Counted from the stretch's first letter, positions 1 through 8,264 are shown. The stretch is DNA of 53,028 nucleotides from Flavobacterium sp. (GCA_014379405.1 JACMLU010000003.1:1-53028); one strand, 5' to 3'. Translations and numbers: made by a program. The notes: a model not told the origin generated them from the sequence alone.

Positions 1-61
1 CTATTCCGCCGATTAATTGATAAAATCCTAAATATTTTATTTTAAGAGTAGTTTTTTCCAT
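1..61 (-). CDS. Start of a hypothetical protein, cut by the left edge
   Basis: Reading leftward from an ATG at 61-59 there is an open frame to the window edge. It begins M-E-K-T-T-L-K-I-K-Y-L-G-F-Y-Q and then turns glycine/isoleucine-rich, as at the beginning of a first membrane helix. Only 20 codons are visible, so the family cannot be named. The gene would run in the same direction as the recombinase to its right, with about 180 bases between them that contain the two TGTGTGA palindromes. The start is an inference from the open frame and the plausible N-terminus. Confidence 0.45.
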   Translation of the reverse strand, partial: MEKTTLKIKYLGFYQLIGGI

Positions 62-150
62 TAACTATTTTGCAGTTTTTCTTTAAAATTTAGTTTGAGT
101 GTTTTTTTTATCCGTTTCGTTTTTTTTAGCTGACCGCTAACTTGTATATA

Positions 151-214
151 TGTGTGACAAAATCACACAAAGCCACCCAATTTAGGGTAGATATGTGTGA
201 CAAACGTCACACAT
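151..214. promoter_or_regulatory. Two TGTGTGA palindromes, candidate operators
   Basis: The first inverted repeat has 7-base arms (TGTGTGA 151-157, TCACACA 163-169) and a 5-base spacer. The second has 9-base arms (ATGTGTGAC 193-201, GTCACACAT 206-214) and a 4-base spacer. The centres are about 43 bases apart, close to four helical turns. The second copy also fits the TGTGA-N6-TCACA pattern bound by CRP/FNR-type dimers. They lie upstream of the leftward partial gene and beyond the 3' end of the recombinase gene. They could be operators of that gene or binding sites for the recombinase; nothing here decides between the two. Confidence 0.5.
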
Positions 215-243
215 TATTTAATTTCAAATATATAAATAATTAT

Positions 244-1287
244 TTACAAATCATCAAAAGGACTTTTTATTTGTTGTAACCTTTTTGTACTTACGTGAGT
301 ATAAATTTCGGTAGTTTTACTACTGTTGTGACCTAATAATTCTTGAATGTAGCGTAAATCAGTTCCACTTTCTAGTAAATGTGTAGCATAACTGTGACGC
401 AACCAGTGAAGTGTTACTGGTTTTGTGTTTCCAACTTTTTGAAGGGCTTGCTTTAAAACACTTTGTAGACTATATTCAGAATATTGTTCCCCTATATTCT
501 GTCCTTCAAAAAGCCAAATTTTAGGTTTGCATATTACATAATATTCCCGAAGCATTTCTAAAATCTTAGGTGACAAAGGTGCAATTCTGTCTTTTTTTCC
601 TTTGCCTTGGCGGATAATTACGATTCCTCTTTTGGAATCAATATCTATAGGTTTTAAATTGAGAAGTTCACTTCGACGCAAACCACAACTATAAATCAGC
701 GAAAGCATCATTTTGTGTTTGATGTTGCTGTGGGCATTCAAAATCAATTTGATTTCTTCTTTGCTCAACACATTGGGTAAAACTTTGGCACGTTTTGGTC
801 GGTGAATTTTGTCTACCATCATTTTGGTTTCTCGAATGGTTTGAAAGAAAAGCTTGATTGCGTTGACAATCTGGTTTTGATACGATGCTGATAAGTTATT
901 CTTTAAAATAAATTCATTGTTATAAACAATCACATCTTCGTTGTTTATATCGATGATGGCTTTTTCTCGGTAAAAAATCAAAAACGATTTTAGGGCTTCG
1001 CTATAAGTGGTAATCGTGTTTTCGCTATAGCGTTGGGAACGAAGGCGTTGTTTGAATTTTTCAATATTTTCTATGCCTTCGGTCGATGGAATGCTGTGTG
1101 ACAAGGGGACAATTTTAAACCGAACCCGATTTTCCTCAGTATCAGGAATGTGCCAAACGCCCATAGTTTGACTCCAGCGTGAGCCTTCTACCTTTTTTAT
1201 GCGAGCAATCAATTCGGAATTCTTTTCGAAATAGACGGCAATTCTTTTTACTTTTCGGTGTGTGATGATTTTGGCTTCCCAGTTCAT
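244..1287 (-). CDS. Tyrosine-type site-specific recombinase/integrase
   Basis: This 347-residue protein would cut and rejoin DNA through a covalent phosphotyrosine. An N-terminal region (about 1-60) is followed by a SAM-like core-binding domain (about 75-155) and a complete catalytic domain. The catalytic set is R204 in CGLRRSELL, a lysine in the GKGKKDR hairpin, H294 and R297 in HWLRHSYATH, H320 in LLGHNSS and the nucleophile Y329 in EIYTHVS. The C-terminus KSPFDDL is of a type common in Bacteroidota integrases that also resembles integron integrases. A decayed copy of its own 3' end lies just upstream at 1331-1430, which suggests a former tandem recombinase array. No cassette sites were recognised, so an integron role is only a possibility. 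Confidence 0.93.
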   Translation of the reverse strand: MNWEAKIITHRKVKRIAVYFEKNSELIARIKKVEGSRWSQTMGVWHIPDTEENRVRFKIVPLSHSIPSTEGIENIEKFKQRLRSQRYSENTITTYSEALKSFLIFYREKAIIDINNEDVIVYNNEFILKNNLSASYQNQIVNAIKLFFQTIRETKMMVDKIHRPKRAKVLPNVLSKEEIKLILNAHSNIKHKMMLSLIYSCGLRRSELLNLKPIDIDSKRGIVIIRQGKGKKDRIAPLSPKILEMLREYYVICKPKIWLFEGQNIGEQYSEYSLQSVLKQALQKVGNTKPVTLHWLRHSYATHLLESGTDLRYIQELLGHNSSKTTEIYTHVSTKRLQQIKSPFDDL

Positions 1288-1330
1288 AATCAGTTTTTTA
1301 TTGCACTAAAGTAGTTAATATTAAAAAATA

Positions 1331-1430
1331 GTACAAATCTTCAAAAGGGCTTTTTGTTTTTTGCTAACTTTTCGTACTTATATGGGTTTGCATTTTAGTG
1401 GTTTTGCCCCAGTAATACCAAGGTGTCAAA
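1331..1430 (-). pseudogene. Remnant of the 3' end of a second recombinase gene
   Basis: The minus strand reads G-K-T-T-K-M-Q-T-H-I-S-T-K-S-stop-Q-K-T-K-S-P-F-E-D-L. This aligns with residues 323-347 of the intact recombinase (S-K-T-T-E-I-Y-T-H-V-S-T-K-R-L and onward to F-D-D-L). The catalytic tyrosine is replaced by glutamine, there is an internal TAG, the former terminal stop has become TAC, and the homology continues upstream into the GHNSS region only with an indel. The nucleotide similarity is obvious over roughly 75-95 bases. It is a non-functional fragment of an old duplication or insertion. Confidence 0.85.
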
Positions 1431-1465
1431 AAGAAAAGGTCTCGAATTGCACAAACGTATAAACA

Positions 1466-1503
1466 AAAAAAATCCTGTTCACCATAGTAAACAGGATTTA
1501 TAG
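1466..1503 (-). terminator. Intrinsic terminator after the DUF2911 gene
   Basis: Arms AAATCCTGTT (1470-1479) and AACAGGATTT (1490-1499) form a perfect 10-base stem with a 10-base loop. The A-run to the left becomes a T-tract on the minus strand, so it suits the leftward gene ending at 1521. Confidence 0.8.
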
Positions 1504-1520
1504 TTCAATTCAGAAAGATT

Positions 1521-2366
1521 TTATATTCTACTCCACTCGGCAATACTGTCTTTGTTCATTTTAACATAATCTTGATTTTTAGCAGCTTCTGCCCCAGCAA
1601 GAGACAGTTTTGCAGTTTCTATGGCTCCTTTTTTATCACCTTGTTTGGCTTGAATCAATGATTTTAAACGATAATAAAAAAACGGTTTGTCTTTGCTAAT
1701 GTCCAAAGCTTTGTTGACATAAGTCAAAGCTTTTGTCAAATCGCCATTGGACTGGTAAAAATATTGTGCTGACGAGTAATAATCTCCAGCAGCTGGTCCA
1801 GCCAGGGTTTTTTCAATACTTGCCATTGCCGTTTTCTGGGTTGGAACTTCAAATTTTAGGGCAACAATGGTGTTTTCCCAAGACAATTCTAAATGTGCAA
1901 AATTATTGTCCAGATTGTTGAGACCAATGGTGAAACTTTCGGCAAATCTGTCCAAATGCTCCGATTTGACAGTTGCTTTCAAAGCTACTTTTGTTTCATC
2001 CCAATTTTCAGGAGTTCCCCAATTATCAGTAGCAGTATAGAAAATTATTTCCCAGTTGTCAGCTCTTGGAGTGGTGTATAAGGCATACTTACCTTTTGGT
2101 AATGTCTTTCCATCTATAACTACATCATCACTAAAGGAAATGGTCGTGTTTTCATTGGCACCAGTTCTCCATAATTTACCAAAAGGCACTAAATTATTGA
2201 ATACATCCCTGCCTTTGGCACTGGGTCTAGAATAAACAATTTCAACATTGGTCAAACCAACGAGCTGTGTCAAGGTTGACTTTGGACTTGCTTGAGGCGT
2301 TTTGACTTGTGCTTCAATGGCATAATTGGCAATCATCATAGCCAAAATAAAAATTATTTTTTTCAT
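1521..2366 (-). CDS. DUF2911 domain-containing exported protein
   Basis: The 281-residue protein starts with a signal peptide (M-K-K-I-I-F-I-L-A-M-M-I-A-N-Y-A-I-E-A-Q). A DUF2911 domain follows (about 20-175), recognisable by IVYSRPSAKGR, GKLWRTGANENT and LPKGKYALYT. The last 90 residues are helical and TPR-like (YYSSAQYFYQSNGDLTKAL). The function of DUF2911 is unknown; these proteins are periplasmic or surface-located in Bacteroidota. I chose the ATG at 2366 rather than one eight codons upstream because it places the signal peptide at the very N-terminus. The gene stands alone and has its own terminator. Confidence 0.9.
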   Translation of the reverse strand: MKKIIFILAMMIANYAIEAQVKTPQASPKSTLTQLVGLTNVEIVYSRPSAKGRDVFNNLVPFGKLWRTGANENTTISFSDDVVIDGKTLPKGKYALYTTPRADNWEIIFYTATDNWGTPENWDETKVALKATVKSEHLDRFAESFTIGLNNLDNNFAHLELSWENTIVALKFEVPTQKTAMASIEKTLAGPAAGDYYSSAQYFYQSNGDLTKALTYVNKALDISKDKPFFYYRLKSLIQAKQGDKKGAIETAKLSLAGAEAAKNQDYVKMNKDSIAEWSRI

Positions 2367-2439
2367 AGTATAAAATTTAGATTTTTTCAAAATTACAAAT
2401 TCAAGGATTCAAAAATGTTAATATATCCTTAATTCGAAA

Positions 2440-3093
2440 TTAGTATTTCGAAATCAATTCAAAACTCAATTCGTCAAGATGATTTACGACTACATCTGCC
2501 AGCGACAAATCCTGTAGTTTCGAGTTTTCACTGTTGTAACCCACGCAAAAAATGCCGGCCGCTTTTGCAGCCCTGATGCCGTTGGTGCTGTCTTCTATGA
2601 CTATGCAATTTTCTTTTGGTGCGATAGACAAGCTAGCGGCATATTCAAAAATGGCTGGATGTGGTTTTGAATTGGGAAAATCTTCTCCGCTTACGATATG
2701 GGTGAAGTATTGGTGCAAATCAAATCGCTTAAATACGCGGTCAATAGTCACTTTTGCAGCCGAGGAAGCCAGGATCAATTGCATTCCGTTGCTGTGCAAA
2801 TCCTGTATTAATTTCTCGACGCCTTCTATTAAATATAAATCCTCTTTACTATCGAAAGCATCATTGAAAAGGGTTCTTTTTCTCTGGATTAAATCTTCGA
2901 CTTCGCCATCAATAGGAAATAATTCTTTCAGTTTTTGGAATGTGTTTCGGGTTGAATTCCCCATAAAGGAAGTAAACATATCTTTGGAAACATCAATGTT
3001 TAGTTCGGCAAAGTGTTGAAAATAAGCATAACTGTGAACGGGTTCCGTATCTACGATTACGCCATCCATATCAAAAATTACGGTTTGTGTCAT
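2440..3093 (-). CDS. HAD family hydrolase, beta-phosphoglucomutase-like
   Basis: This 217-residue protein has all four HAD motifs: F-D-M-D-G with D8 (nucleophile) and D10, the ASSAAK serine motif, the lysine in NSKPHPAIF, and the acidic IEDSTNG loop. A helical cap sits between motifs I and II, as in the phosphoglucomutase/phosphatase branch (HAD-IA). It probably dephosphorylates or isomerises a small phosphorylated metabolite in the cytoplasm; the substrate cannot be read from sequence. It is leftward, like kdsC, another HAD enzyme about 0.5 kb upstream, with the four-helix-bundle gene lying between them. Confidence 0.88.
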   Translation of the reverse strand: MTQTVIFDMDGVIVDTEPVHSYAYFQHFAELNIDVSKDMFTSFMGNSTRNTFQKLKELFPIDGEVEDLIQRKRTLFNDAFDSKEDLYLIEGVEKLIQDLHSNGMQLILASSAAKVTIDRVFKRFDLHQYFTHIVSGEDFPNSKPHPAIFEYAASLSIAPKENCIVIEDSTNGIRAAKAAGIFCVGYNSENSKLQDLSLADVVVNHLDELSFELISKY

Positions 3094-3100
3094 TTATTTT

Positions 3101-3160
3101 AGTATTCAGTGTTTAGTATTCAGTATTCAGTGTTCAGTGTTGAGTGTTGAGTGTTCAGTC
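3101..3160. repeat. TTCAGT/TTTAGT short tandem repeat tract
   Basis: About nine degenerate copies of AGTRTTCAGT-like units (AGTATTCAGTGTTTAGTATTCAGT and variants) run through the spacer and into the 3' end of the four-helix-bundle gene. An inverted tract of the same family lies at 3580-3612 on the other side of that gene. Confidence 0.8.
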
Positions 3161-3551
3161 TTTCGGCTAACTTACCACCAATTATATAGTTACTCCAAAT
3201 TTTTGCGGATTTAGAATCATAATAATTAATTAGTTTTCCAACTTCATTGCTTTCATTTATTAATTCGTTATAAATACTTTCATTGATATAGTTGCATTTA
3301 AGTGAAAATTCGAGCCATACTTGAGTTTCTGAATTTTCAGCATCAGAATCTGTTAATTTGCTATGAAAACTTTTTGGGTAAATTCTTTTTCTGTAAGCCT
3401 CTGCAATATTTGCCGGAACACTTCTTGAAGAACGTCTGATTTGATCAGTCAAAGAATACATTTCTTCTTTCGGGAATGATTTTGTTGTTTCGAAAATTTT
3501 CATTGCTAATGAAAATGATTTCTGGTAAGCTAACAAGTCTTGGAACCTCAT
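3120..3551 (-). CDS. Four-helix-bundle protein (23S rRNA intervening-sequence family)
   Basis: The 143-residue product matches the S23/IVS four-helix-bundle family: FQDLLAYQKSFSLAMKIFETT, then LTDQIRRSSRSVPANIAEAY, then WLEFSLKCNYI and EVGKLINYY. Relatives form small all-helical bundles. Some are encoded in 23S rRNA intervening sequences and a relative (Avd) serves diversity-generating retroelements; the function of stand-alone copies is unknown. The ATG at 3551 starts directly at the conserved first helix; an upstream in-frame ATG at 3608 would add 19 unrelated residues from repeat DNA. The last 15 or so residues (LNTQHSTLNTEY) are encoded by repeat sequence, so the original C-terminus may have been altered. 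Confidence 0.85.
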   Translation of the reverse strand: MRFQDLLAYQKSFSLAMKIFETTKSFPKEEMYSLTDQIRRSSRSVPANIAEAYRKRIYPKSFHSKLTDSDAENSETQVWLEFSLKCNYINESIYNELINESNEVGKLINYYDSKSAKIWSNYIIGGKLAERLNTQHSTLNTEY

Positions 3552-3579
3552 AAATTTGTTTTTTACTGTAAATTTTTTA

Positions 3580-3612
3580 CTGATCACTGACCACTGAATA
3601 CTGAACACTAAT
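3580..3612. repeat. TTCAGT repeats, inverted relative to 3101-3160
   Basis: The plus strand reads TGATCACTGACCACTGAATA followed by CTGAACACTAA, the reverse complement of the TTAGTGTTCAGTATTCAGT family. The TAG stop of kdsC (3608-3610) lies inside the unit. With 3101-3160 it brackets the four-helix-bundle gene as an inverted pair. Confidence 0.75.
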
Positions 3613-4135
3613 CCAGTTTTCCATCAAAGTGGGTCGTCCATTTTCCGTGAACTCGCATTACTTGTTCGATTACGTCGCGAGCAGCACCTTTTCCTCCATT
3701 TATATGCGAAATATAAGTAGAAATAGATTTGATTTCAGGACAGGCATCTTGCGGACAAGTAGGTAAACCAACGAGTTTCATCACGTGATAATCTGGAATA
3801 TCGTCGCCCATATATAATACTTGTTCCGGTTTTATGTCATACAGTTCGATGTATTCTTTATACGTTTCTACTTTGTTTGGACTTCCAAGATGGATGTCGG
3901 TGATGCCTAGATTTCTCAATCGCACACGAACCCCTTCGTTGCTACCGCCAGAAATGATACAAACATTGTAACCGCTTTCTACAGCAGCTTTCATGGCATA
4001 CCCATCACGAATATTCATAGTTCTCAGAATTTCGCCTTCACTGGTCACGAAAACCGAACTGTCGGTCAGTACGCCATCGACATCAAAGATAAAAGTGGTG
4101 ATGTCGTTCATTATTTCTTTATAACTTCTTGCCAT
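3608..4135 (-). CDS. kdsC: 3-deoxy-D-manno-octulosonate 8-phosphate phosphatase (KdsC-like)
   Basis: This enzyme removes phosphate from KDO 8-phosphate in the cytoplasm, the third step to the KDO sugar of the lipopolysaccharide core. The 175-residue, capless HAD protein has F-D-V-D-G with D18 and D20, IISGGSN, the lysine in LGSPNKVETY, and MGDDIPD. Its length and the NGGKGAARDVIEQVM tail are typical of KdsC. The start overlaps the end of the upstream DUF2520 gene by 17 bases, an arrangement implying translational coupling. No kdsA, kdsB or kdsD is in the window. Confidence 0.9.
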   Translation of the reverse strand: MARSYKEIMNDITTFIFDVDGVLTDSSVFVTSEGEILRTMNIRDGYAMKAAVESGYNVCIISGGSNEGVRVRLRNLGITDIHLGSPNKVETYKEYIELYDIKPEQVLYMGDDIPDYHVMKLVGLPTCPQDACPEIKSISTYISHINGGKGAARDVIEQVMRVHGKWTTHFDGKLD

Positions 4136-4880
4136 TGTTTTGTATGGATTGTGTTAGTGTTTTATAAATAGTTGCTTGATTTTCGTTCTGCAAAAATTCC
4201 AAATGCGAAGCGATGGTTTGCTGGTCGTTTCGGATAGCAGGTCCAGTTTGTGCTTCTTTTGGCGAAAGCCTCATCACCTTATTTGCTGTCTCTTGTATCA
4301 AAGGTTGCAAAATTTCGAAAGGAACCTTGTTTTCAAGACAAATTTCACTGCCCATTTGATACAGATGATTCGTGAAATTATTGACAAAAACAGCTGCAAC
4401 ATGCAGGGATTTTCGCTGTACGGAATTGATTTTATAGACTTTATGTGAAACCATTTCGGCCACTTTTTTCAAAAACTCATAATCACTTCCATTTTCGCTT
4501 TCCAGGCAAAGGGGTATTTGACTAAAATCGACTTCGGCTTTTTTGGAAAAAGTTTGTAGGGGATAGAAAATTCCGTTTCGGTTCTTTTTGTCCAAAGCAT
4601 CCAAGGGGACGCTTCCGGAGGTATGCACTACCAATCTATTTTCGAATGGCAATTTTGAGGAAACCGCAGCAATGGCATCGTCAGAAACGGCAATAATATA
4701 TAAATCGGCTTCTTTTATGTCATTAAAAGTGTTGGTGATTTTATCGGAATCGAGTAGGTGGATTAGGGCTTCTTTTTGCCTAGAAAACACTTGAACCACA
4801 TCGATTTTTTTGCTTTTGTCGAAAGCTTGAACCAAATGTTGAGCAACATTTCCAGAACCAATAATAATCACTTTAATCAT
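4119..4880 (-). CDS. DUF2520 domain-containing NAD(P)-binding protein
   Basis: A 253-residue cytoplasmic protein with a Rossmann N-terminus (VIIIGSGNVAQHLVQAF, residues 4-20) like that of pyrroline-5-carboxylate or F420-dependent NADP reductases. The central YPLQTFSK and the HVAAVFVNNFTNHLYQMG helix mark the DUF2520 C-terminal half. The family looks like an oxidoreductase, but no substrate is established. It is the first gene of the leftward pair with kdsC. A TAATTTTG element (4885-4892, minus strand) lies so close to the ATG that a nearly leaderless transcript is possible. Confidence 0.88.
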   Translation of the reverse strand: MIKVIIIGSGNVAQHLVQAFDKSKKIDVVQVFSRQKEALIHLLDSDKITNTFNDIKEADLYIIAVSDDAIAAVSSKLPFENRLVVHTSGSVPLDALDKKNRNGIFYPLQTFSKKAEVDFSQIPLCLESENGSDYEFLKKVAEMVSHKVYKINSVQRKSLHVAAVFVNNFTNHLYQMGSEICLENKVPFEILQPLIQETANKVMRLSPKEAQTGPAIRNDQQTIASHLEFLQNENQATIYKTLTQSIQNNGKKL

Positions 4881-5005
4881 TTGCCAAAATTAACAAAAAA
4901 AAATAAAAGTGAAACATTGAATTGGAATTGATTTTTAAAATAAAACCTGTCAAAAATCATTTTTTAATAATTATAGTAGGCTTATTTTTGGATTAAATTA
5001 ACAAT

Positions 5006-5043
5006 TTTGCGAATCTTAAACTCAACAATTATAAGTACTTTTG
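5006..5043 (+). promoter_or_regulatory. Possible Bacteroidota promoter of ccsBA
   Basis: TACTTTTG at 5036-5043 fits the -7 consensus TAnnTTTG. The nearest TTTG (5006-5009) is 26 bases upstream, longer than the usual spacing, so only the -7 element is convincing. It lies 31 bases before the start codon. Confidence 0.4.
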
Positions 5044-5074
5044 TCACATTTTTATAAAACGTAATTTCTTACAT

Positions 5075-8000
5075 ATGAATAATAAATTAACCTCCTTTTT
5101 ATTTTCCACCCGATTAATGGCCATACTTTTCGTGACTTTTGCAATTGCAATGGGTGCGGGAACTTTCATTGAAAGCAAATATAATACAAACACGGCCCGC
5201 ATTTTGGTTTACAACGCCTGGTGGTTTGAAGGAATTATGTTGATTTTTATGATCAATTTCATAGGAAACATCAAACGCTACAACTTGTTGAGAAAAGAAA
5301 AATGGGCAACATTGATGCTGCATTTGTCTTTTGTTTTTATAATTGCTGGTGCATTTATCACCCGTTATATTAGTTATGAAGGAATGATGCCAATTCGAGA
5401 AGGAAATACCGAAAATGTATTTTATTCTGATAAAATGTACCTCACGCTTTTTGTGGACGGAGAATACCAAGGCGAAACTAGACGTCGCGTTTTCGAAAAA
5501 CCATTGTTGCTTTCTCCAGTGACCAACAACAATTTTTCTATTTCGGATGAATTTGCCGATACCCAATTTGAAGTCAACTACGAAAACTTCATTATGGGAG
5601 CCAAAGAAGTCATCAAATCTGACGCAAAAGGAAGTCTTTATATAAAATTGGTCGAAGCAGGCGAAGGTGGTCGTGAAGAACATTTCTTGAAAGAAGGCGA
5701 AGTCCAAAACATTCATAACACCCTTTTTGCATTAAATAAATTAACTCCTGGTGCCATAAATATTACGATGAAAGGAGATACTTCCACAATTCAAACCCCA
5801 TTTGAAGGACAGTTTATGCGAATGGCGGACAAACTCGAAGGTAAAGTGACCAAAGATTTAGTGCAACCCTTGATGATGCGTTCTTTGTATTCGATAGGCG
5901 ATATGCGATTCGTTTTTCCAGAACCTGCTACAAAAGGAACTATTGGTTACGATTCTAAAAATGATTTCAAGGCCAAAGACGGTAACGATGCTCTAATAGT
6001 AAAATTGACTGCCGAAGGACAAGAAAAAACTGTAACCTTGATAGGAACAAAAGGAAGAACTGGAGAATCAAAATCTGTGAAAATAGGAAAACTAGATTAC
6101 ACCTTTTTCTACGGAAATAAAGTTTATACTTTGCCTTTCAGCGTGAAACTAAATGATTTTATAGCCCAAAAATATCCTGGAACCGAAAAAAGTTTTTCTT
6201 CTTTCGAAAGTCAGGTTACCGTTCTAAATAAAAGCGAAGTTTTTGATGCCCGAATTTTTATGAATAATATCTTGGATTATGAAGGCTACCGCTTTTTTCA
6301 ATCTTCGTTCGATGCTGACGAAATGGGAACTGTATTGTCGGTAAGCCACGATTATTGGGGAACTATGGTGACTTATTTTGGTTATTTTATGTTGTTTTTT
6401 GCTATGATGGCCATTATGTTTACGAAACACTCTCGTTTTGCCGATTTGAAACGAAAACTGGAAGTAGTGAAAATCAAAAAGGCAAATCTGCTGCCATTAT
6501 TGATATTATTTTTGAGTTTTGGTGCTTTTGGACAAAACCACAATAGCCAGTTTTTTAATGAAAAACAATTGGATTCCATAATTGAAAAAAGAAAAGTACC
6601 CGAAGCACACGCAGCTAAATTTGGAAGAATAATTGTTCAGGATGCTGGCGGTAGAATGAAGCCCATCAATACTTTTTCTTCTGAATTATTGAGAAAAGTG
6701 AGCCATCAGAATACGTATAAAGGAATGAATTCAGATCAAGTATTTTTGTCGATGACCCAAGGTGGAAACATTTGGATTCAAATTCCAATGATTTATATCA
6801 AGGCTGGAAACGATAGTATTCGCAAGATTATCGGAATTGATGCCGAAAAGCCATACGCTTCTTTTATTGACTTTTTTGACAAGACTGGAAATTACAAATT
6901 GTCACCTTATTTGGACGCTGCCTACAAAAATGCGAATCCAAACCAATTTGAAAAGGATTTTATTGAAACCGATAAAAAGGTCAATTTGATGGAAGCAGCA
7001 CTAAGCGGAAGCATTTTGAAAATTTTTCCTATTCCGAATGATGCCAACAACAAATGGATTTCTTATCCAGAGTTGGAACATGCAGGTTTAAAAGGAATGG
7101 CGGCAACTTATACCCATAATATTCTTCAGTTGTATTTTACCGCATTGGAACAAGCATCGGTTTCCAACGATTACACACAAGCCGAAGGATTATTGGAAAG
7201 CATCAACGGTTTCCAGAAAAAATACGGAAGCAAGGTGAGACCAAGTGAGGAAAAAATCACATCGGAAATCCTGTACAACGAATATGATGTGTTCCAGAAA
7301 TTACCTTATTGGTATATGTACGCAGCCATATTGATGCTCATTTTTACCATCCTGAAAATATTCAAGGAAAGAAAGTCTTTGGATGTTTTGGTCAACACGA
7401 TGCACGTTATTATCGGTTTACTTTTTGGCTTACACACCATTGCTTTGATAGCTCGTTGGTATATTTCGGGTCACGCACCTTGGAGTAACGCTTATGAATC
7501 GATAATTTATGTTGCCTGGGCAACGATGTTTTTCGGATTGGCATTTGACCGAAAATCCAAGTTGACCGTGGCTTCATCTGCTTTTGTATCCGCAATGATA
7601 TTGACAGCGGCTTATATGAACTGGATCGATCCTGAAATTGGAAATTTACAGCCTGTGTTGAACTCGTATTGGTTGATGATTCACGTGGCGATAATTGTGG
7701 CAAGTTACGGCCCCTTTGCTTTGGGAATGATATTGGGCGTGGTTTCCTTGTTGTTGATTTTGTTTACCAACGAAAAAAACAAGGAAAAAATGAAGTTGAA
7801 TATCAAGGAAATCACCTTTATAAACGAAATGGCTTTAACTATTGGTTTGATAATGCTGACCATCGGGAATTTCCTTGGCGGGCAATGGGCCAATGAAAGT
7901 TGGGGACGTTACTGGGGTTGGGATCCAAAAGAAACTTGGGCTTTGATCAGTATTATGGTGTATGCATTCGTGATTCACTCTCGATTTGTTCCTGCTTTAA

Positions 8001-8218
8001 GAGGGAAGTGGGTATTTAACTTGATGAGCATCTTTGCTTTTGTGTCGATTTTATTTACCTATTTCGGAGTAAATTTCCATTTAGTAGGTTTGCACTCGTA
8101 TGCTAGTGGAGAGGCAAAATCATTGAGCTGGATATGGGAATCCCTATTGGCAATATCCATTTTGGGTGCCATAACCTATCCAAAATATAGAAAGTATTAT
8201 AAGAAACCAAATAAATAA
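5075..8218 (+). CDS. ccsBA: Cytochrome c biogenesis protein, fused ResB-CcsA (CcsBA)
   Basis: One 1047-residue membrane protein does both parts of System II haem handling: ResB/CcsB and CcsA/CcsC, which export haem and attach it to apocytochromes c at the outer face of the inner membrane. The N-terminal ResB part has early helices (12-35, 50-65, about 79-97 with HLSFVFIIAGAFITRYI), a large periplasmic domain and a helix near 435-450. A second periplasmic stretch precedes the CcsA part (about 750-1040). That part has the conserved histidines HVIIGLLFGLH and GHAPW and the haem-binding WWD signature WGRYWGWDPKETW (943-955). The fused layout is usual for Bacteroidota. A perfect 46-base palindrome follows directly. 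Confidence 0.95.
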   Translation: MNNKLTSFLFSTRLMAILFVTFAIAMGAGTFIESKYNTNTARILVYNAWWFEGIMLIFMINFIGNIKRYNLLRKEKWATLMLHLSFVFIIAGAFITRYISYEGMMPIREGNTENVFYSDKMYLTLFVDGEYQGETRRRVFEKPLLLSPVTNNNFSISDEFADTQFEVNYENFIMGAKEVIKSDAKGSLYIKLVEAGEGGREEHFLKEGEVQNIHNTLFALNKLTPGAINITMKGDTSTIQTPFEGQFMRMADKLEGKVTKDLVQPLMMRSLYSIGDMRFVFPEPATKGTIGYDSKNDFKAKDGNDALIVKLTAEGQEKTVTLIGTKGRTGESKSVKIGKLDYTFFYGNKVYTLPFSVKLNDFIAQKYPGTEKSFSSFESQVTVLNKSEVFDARIFMNNILDYEGYRFFQSSFDADEMGTVLSVSHDYWGTMVTYFGYFMLFFAMMAIMFTKHSRFADLKRKLEVVKIKKANLLPLLILFLSFGAFGQNHNSQFFNEKQLDSIIEKRKVPEAHAAKFGRIIVQDAGGRMKPINTFSSELLRKVSHQNTYKGMNSDQVFLSMTQGGNIWIQIPMIYIKAGNDSIRKIIGIDAEKPYASFIDFFDKTGNYKLSPYLDAAYKNANPNQFEKDFIETDKKVNLMEAALSGSILKIFPIPNDANNKWISYPELEHAGLKGMAATYTHNILQLYFTALEQASVSNDYTQAEGLLESINGFQKKYGSKVRPSEEKITSEILYNEYDVFQKLPYWYMYAAILMLIFTILKIFKERKSLDVLVNTMHVIIGLLFGLHTIALIARWYISGHAPWSNAYESIIYVAWATMFFGLAFDRKSKLTVASSAFVSAMILTAAYMNWIDPEIGNLQPVLNSYWLMIHVAIIVASYGPFALGMILGVVSLLLILFTNEKNKEKMKLNIKEITFINEMALTIGLIMLTIGNFLGGQWANESWGRYWGWDPKETWALISIMVYAFVIHSRFVPALRGKWVFNLMSIFAFVSILFTYFGVNFHLVGLHSYASGEAKSLSWIWESLLAISILGAITYPKYRKYYKKPNK

Positions 8219-8264
8219 AATTAACAAAAAAGGTTCAACATATGTTGAACCTTTTTTGTTAATT
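8219..8264 (+). terminator. Perfect 46-base palindrome, terminator of ccsBA
   Basis: The stretch reads identically on both strands: AATTAACAAAAAAGGTTCAA, CATATG, TTGAACCTTTTTTGTTAATT. As RNA it would fold into a hairpin with a G/C-containing core and a long A/U foot. It starts one base after the TAA. Confidence 0.85.

Noticed and set aside
151..214. CRISPR-like repeats
   Set aside because: There are only two copies with different spacers inside the palindromes, no array and no cas genes.
244..1287. Full integron platform with cassettes
   Set aside because: The recombinase C-terminus is suggestive, but no attC-like sites or cassette series are visible and the left flank is cut off.
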